NCBI GenBank assembly: GCA_964431205.1
Contig: CAYSIX010000092.1
Coordinates: 1 to 14,683, forward strand
Direction: 5' to 3'
DNA: 14,683 nucleotides
DNA from: CAYSIX01 sp964431205
Lineage (GTDB): Bacteria > Planctomycetota > Phycisphaerae > Phycisphaerales > Phycisphaeraceae
Below the pieces are notes generated by a model. That model did not search any database. It had not been told where the DNA came from and saw only the letters and a program-made list of their open reading frames with translations. The translations under genes and the position numbers were made by a program. This document shows, piece after piece, positions 13,890-14,683 of the stretch (positions within the stretch are counted from its first letter, which is position 1; each line of letters starts with the position of its first letter).

Positions 13890-14683
13890 TCAGATCGTCA
13901 CGCGTGGCGTAAGGAAGGAGCGGCGGGGGTGGATCGCCACGGGGACGCGTTTGCGGCCCCAGTCGCCCGGGGCGGTCGCGCCGGTTTCGAACACGCCGGG
14001 GATCGTCGTGCCGCAGAACGTGCAGCGGTTGCCGTCGAGGTGGTACTCGCCCAGCTCGAACCAGTCGCGTTCGATGACGACGTGGCCGCAGCCGGGGCAG
14101 TAGGTGCTCTCGTGGGTGGCGTCGTGGACGTTGCCGACGTAAGCGAAGTGCAGGCCGGCGTCGATGGCGATCTTCCGGGCGGCGATGAGCGTCTCGTGCG
14201 GGGTCGGCGGGGTGTCCGTCATCTTGAAGTCGGGGTGGAAGGCGGTGAAGTGGACGGGCACGTCGGGGCCGAGCTCGGTGACGATCCAGTCGCACATGGC
14301 GCGGGTCTCGTCGGGCGAGTCGTTTTCGCCGGGGATGAGCAGGGTGGTGATCTCGAACCAGACGTCGGTCTCGTGCTTGAGGTACTTGAGCGTGTCGAGG
14401 ACGGGCTGGAGGCGGGTCTGGGTGAGCTTGCGGTAGAAGGTGTCGGTGAAGGCCTTGAGGTCGACGTTGGCCGCGTCCATGTGCTGGTAGAACTCGCGTC
14501 GGGCGTCGGGGCTGATGTAGCCGGCGGTGACGGCGACGGTCTTGATGCCCTCGGCGCGGGCGAGGCGGGCGATGTCGATGGCGTACTCGGCCCAGATGGT
14601 CGGGTCGTTGTAGGTGAACGCGAGGCTGCGGCAGCCGGTGCGTTGGGCGGCGGCGACGATGGCCTCGGGCGTGGCCTCGGCGG
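13890..14683 (-). CDS. amrS: AmmeMemoRadiSam system radical SAM enzyme (AmrS), 5' truncated by window edge
   Basis: This is the last 263 residues; the gene enters from the right edge. Diagnostic stretches of AmrS are CRSLAFTYNDPTIWAEY, GIKTVAVTAGYISP, MDAANVDLKAFTDTFYRKL, LLIPGENDSPDET, VHFTAFHPDFKMTDTPPTP and FAYVGNVHD. The C-terminus has a zinc-ribbon-like pair of cysteine knuckles, CPGC (~195-198) and CTFC (~220-223), as usual in the family. The N-terminal CxxxCxxC that binds the SAM 4Fe-4S cluster lies outside the window. AmrS resembles pyruvate-formate-lyase activating enzymes and co-occurs with homologues of human AMMECR1 and MEMO1; its reaction is not inferable here. The ATG at 14480 is internal, since the homologous reading continues upstream of it. 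Convergent with the alcohol dehydrogenase. Confidence 0.92.
   Translation of the reverse strand, partial: AEATPEAIVAAAQRTGCRSLAFTYNDPTIWAEYAIDIARLARAEGIKTVAVTAGYISPDARREFYQHMDAANVDLKAFTDTFYRKLTQTRLQPVLDTLKYLKHETDVWFEITTLLIPGENDSPDETRAMCDWIVTELGPDVPVHFTAFHPDFKMTDTPPTPHETLIAARKIAIDAGLHFAYVGNVHDATHESTYCPGCGHVVIERDWFELGEYHLDGNRCTFCGTTIPGVFETGATAPGDWGRKRVPVAIHPRRSFLTPRVTI

Noticed and set aside
1..14683. CRISPR arrays, tRNA or rRNA genes, insertion sequences, phage genes
   Set aside because: No regularly spaced direct repeats with spacers, no tRNA-like cloverleaf, and no transposase or integrase reading was found on either strand.

Overview
This is high-GC bacterial DNA. It has four large exported beta-propeller (PQQ-like/BamB-like) proteins with 'W-P-x-x-R-G-P-N-Q-D/N-G' openings, Sec-type signal peptides and a concanavalin-like C-terminal domain. 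That style is typical of Planctomycetota, and the very high GC suits Phycisphaerae. The assignment is inferred from protein style, not from a marker gene.

Layout, left to right. (1) Positions 1-194, minus strand: the N-terminus of an enolase-superfamily enzyme, probably a dipeptide epimerase, cut by the window edge. (2) Positions 346-3003, plus strand: two exported beta-propeller proteins (A and B) 21 bp apart, behind a candidate TATACT -10 box. (3) Positions 3004-3124: a convergent intergenic gap with two hairpins. (4) Positions 3125-3649, minus strand: a MarR-family repressor. (5) Positions 3650-3761: a divergent control region with an AT-rich dyad. (6) Positions 3762-13627: a plus-strand run of seven genes, namely beta-propellers C and D, a DUF3311-like small membrane protein, an SSS-family sodium/solute symporter, a C-terminally truncated ANL adenylating enzyme (EhpF-like), an aldehyde-dehydrogenase-fold acyl reductase (EhpG-like) and an iron-dependent alcohol dehydrogenase. 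Several junctions are 4-bp ATGA overlaps or 10-bp gaps. The one large internal gap holds a long imperfect hairpin. (7) Positions 13628-13889: intergenic, with a small dyad, a 9-bp tandem repeat and a GC-rich hairpin. (8) Positions 13890-14683, minus strand: the C-terminal two-thirds or more of a radical SAM enzyme of the AmmeMemoRadiSam system (AmrS), cut by the right edge.

The most interesting unit is 7786-13627. A symporter with a DUF3311-type partner could import a carboxylate. The ANL enzyme has the ATP-binding core but ends just after the A7 aspartate, so it lacks the C-terminal domain used for thioester formation; it could make an acyl-adenylate. The aldehyde-dehydrogenase-fold protein keeps its catalytic Cys but appears to lack the general-base Glu, so it could reduce the acyl-adenylate to an aldehyde. 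The Fe-ADH could then reduce the aldehyde to an alcohol. This resembles the proposal for EhpF/EhpG in phenazine biosynthesis, here with a transporter, an alcohol dehydrogenase and a divergent MarR regulator. The substrate cannot be read from sequence. Whether the propeller proteins belong functionally to this pathway is unknown.
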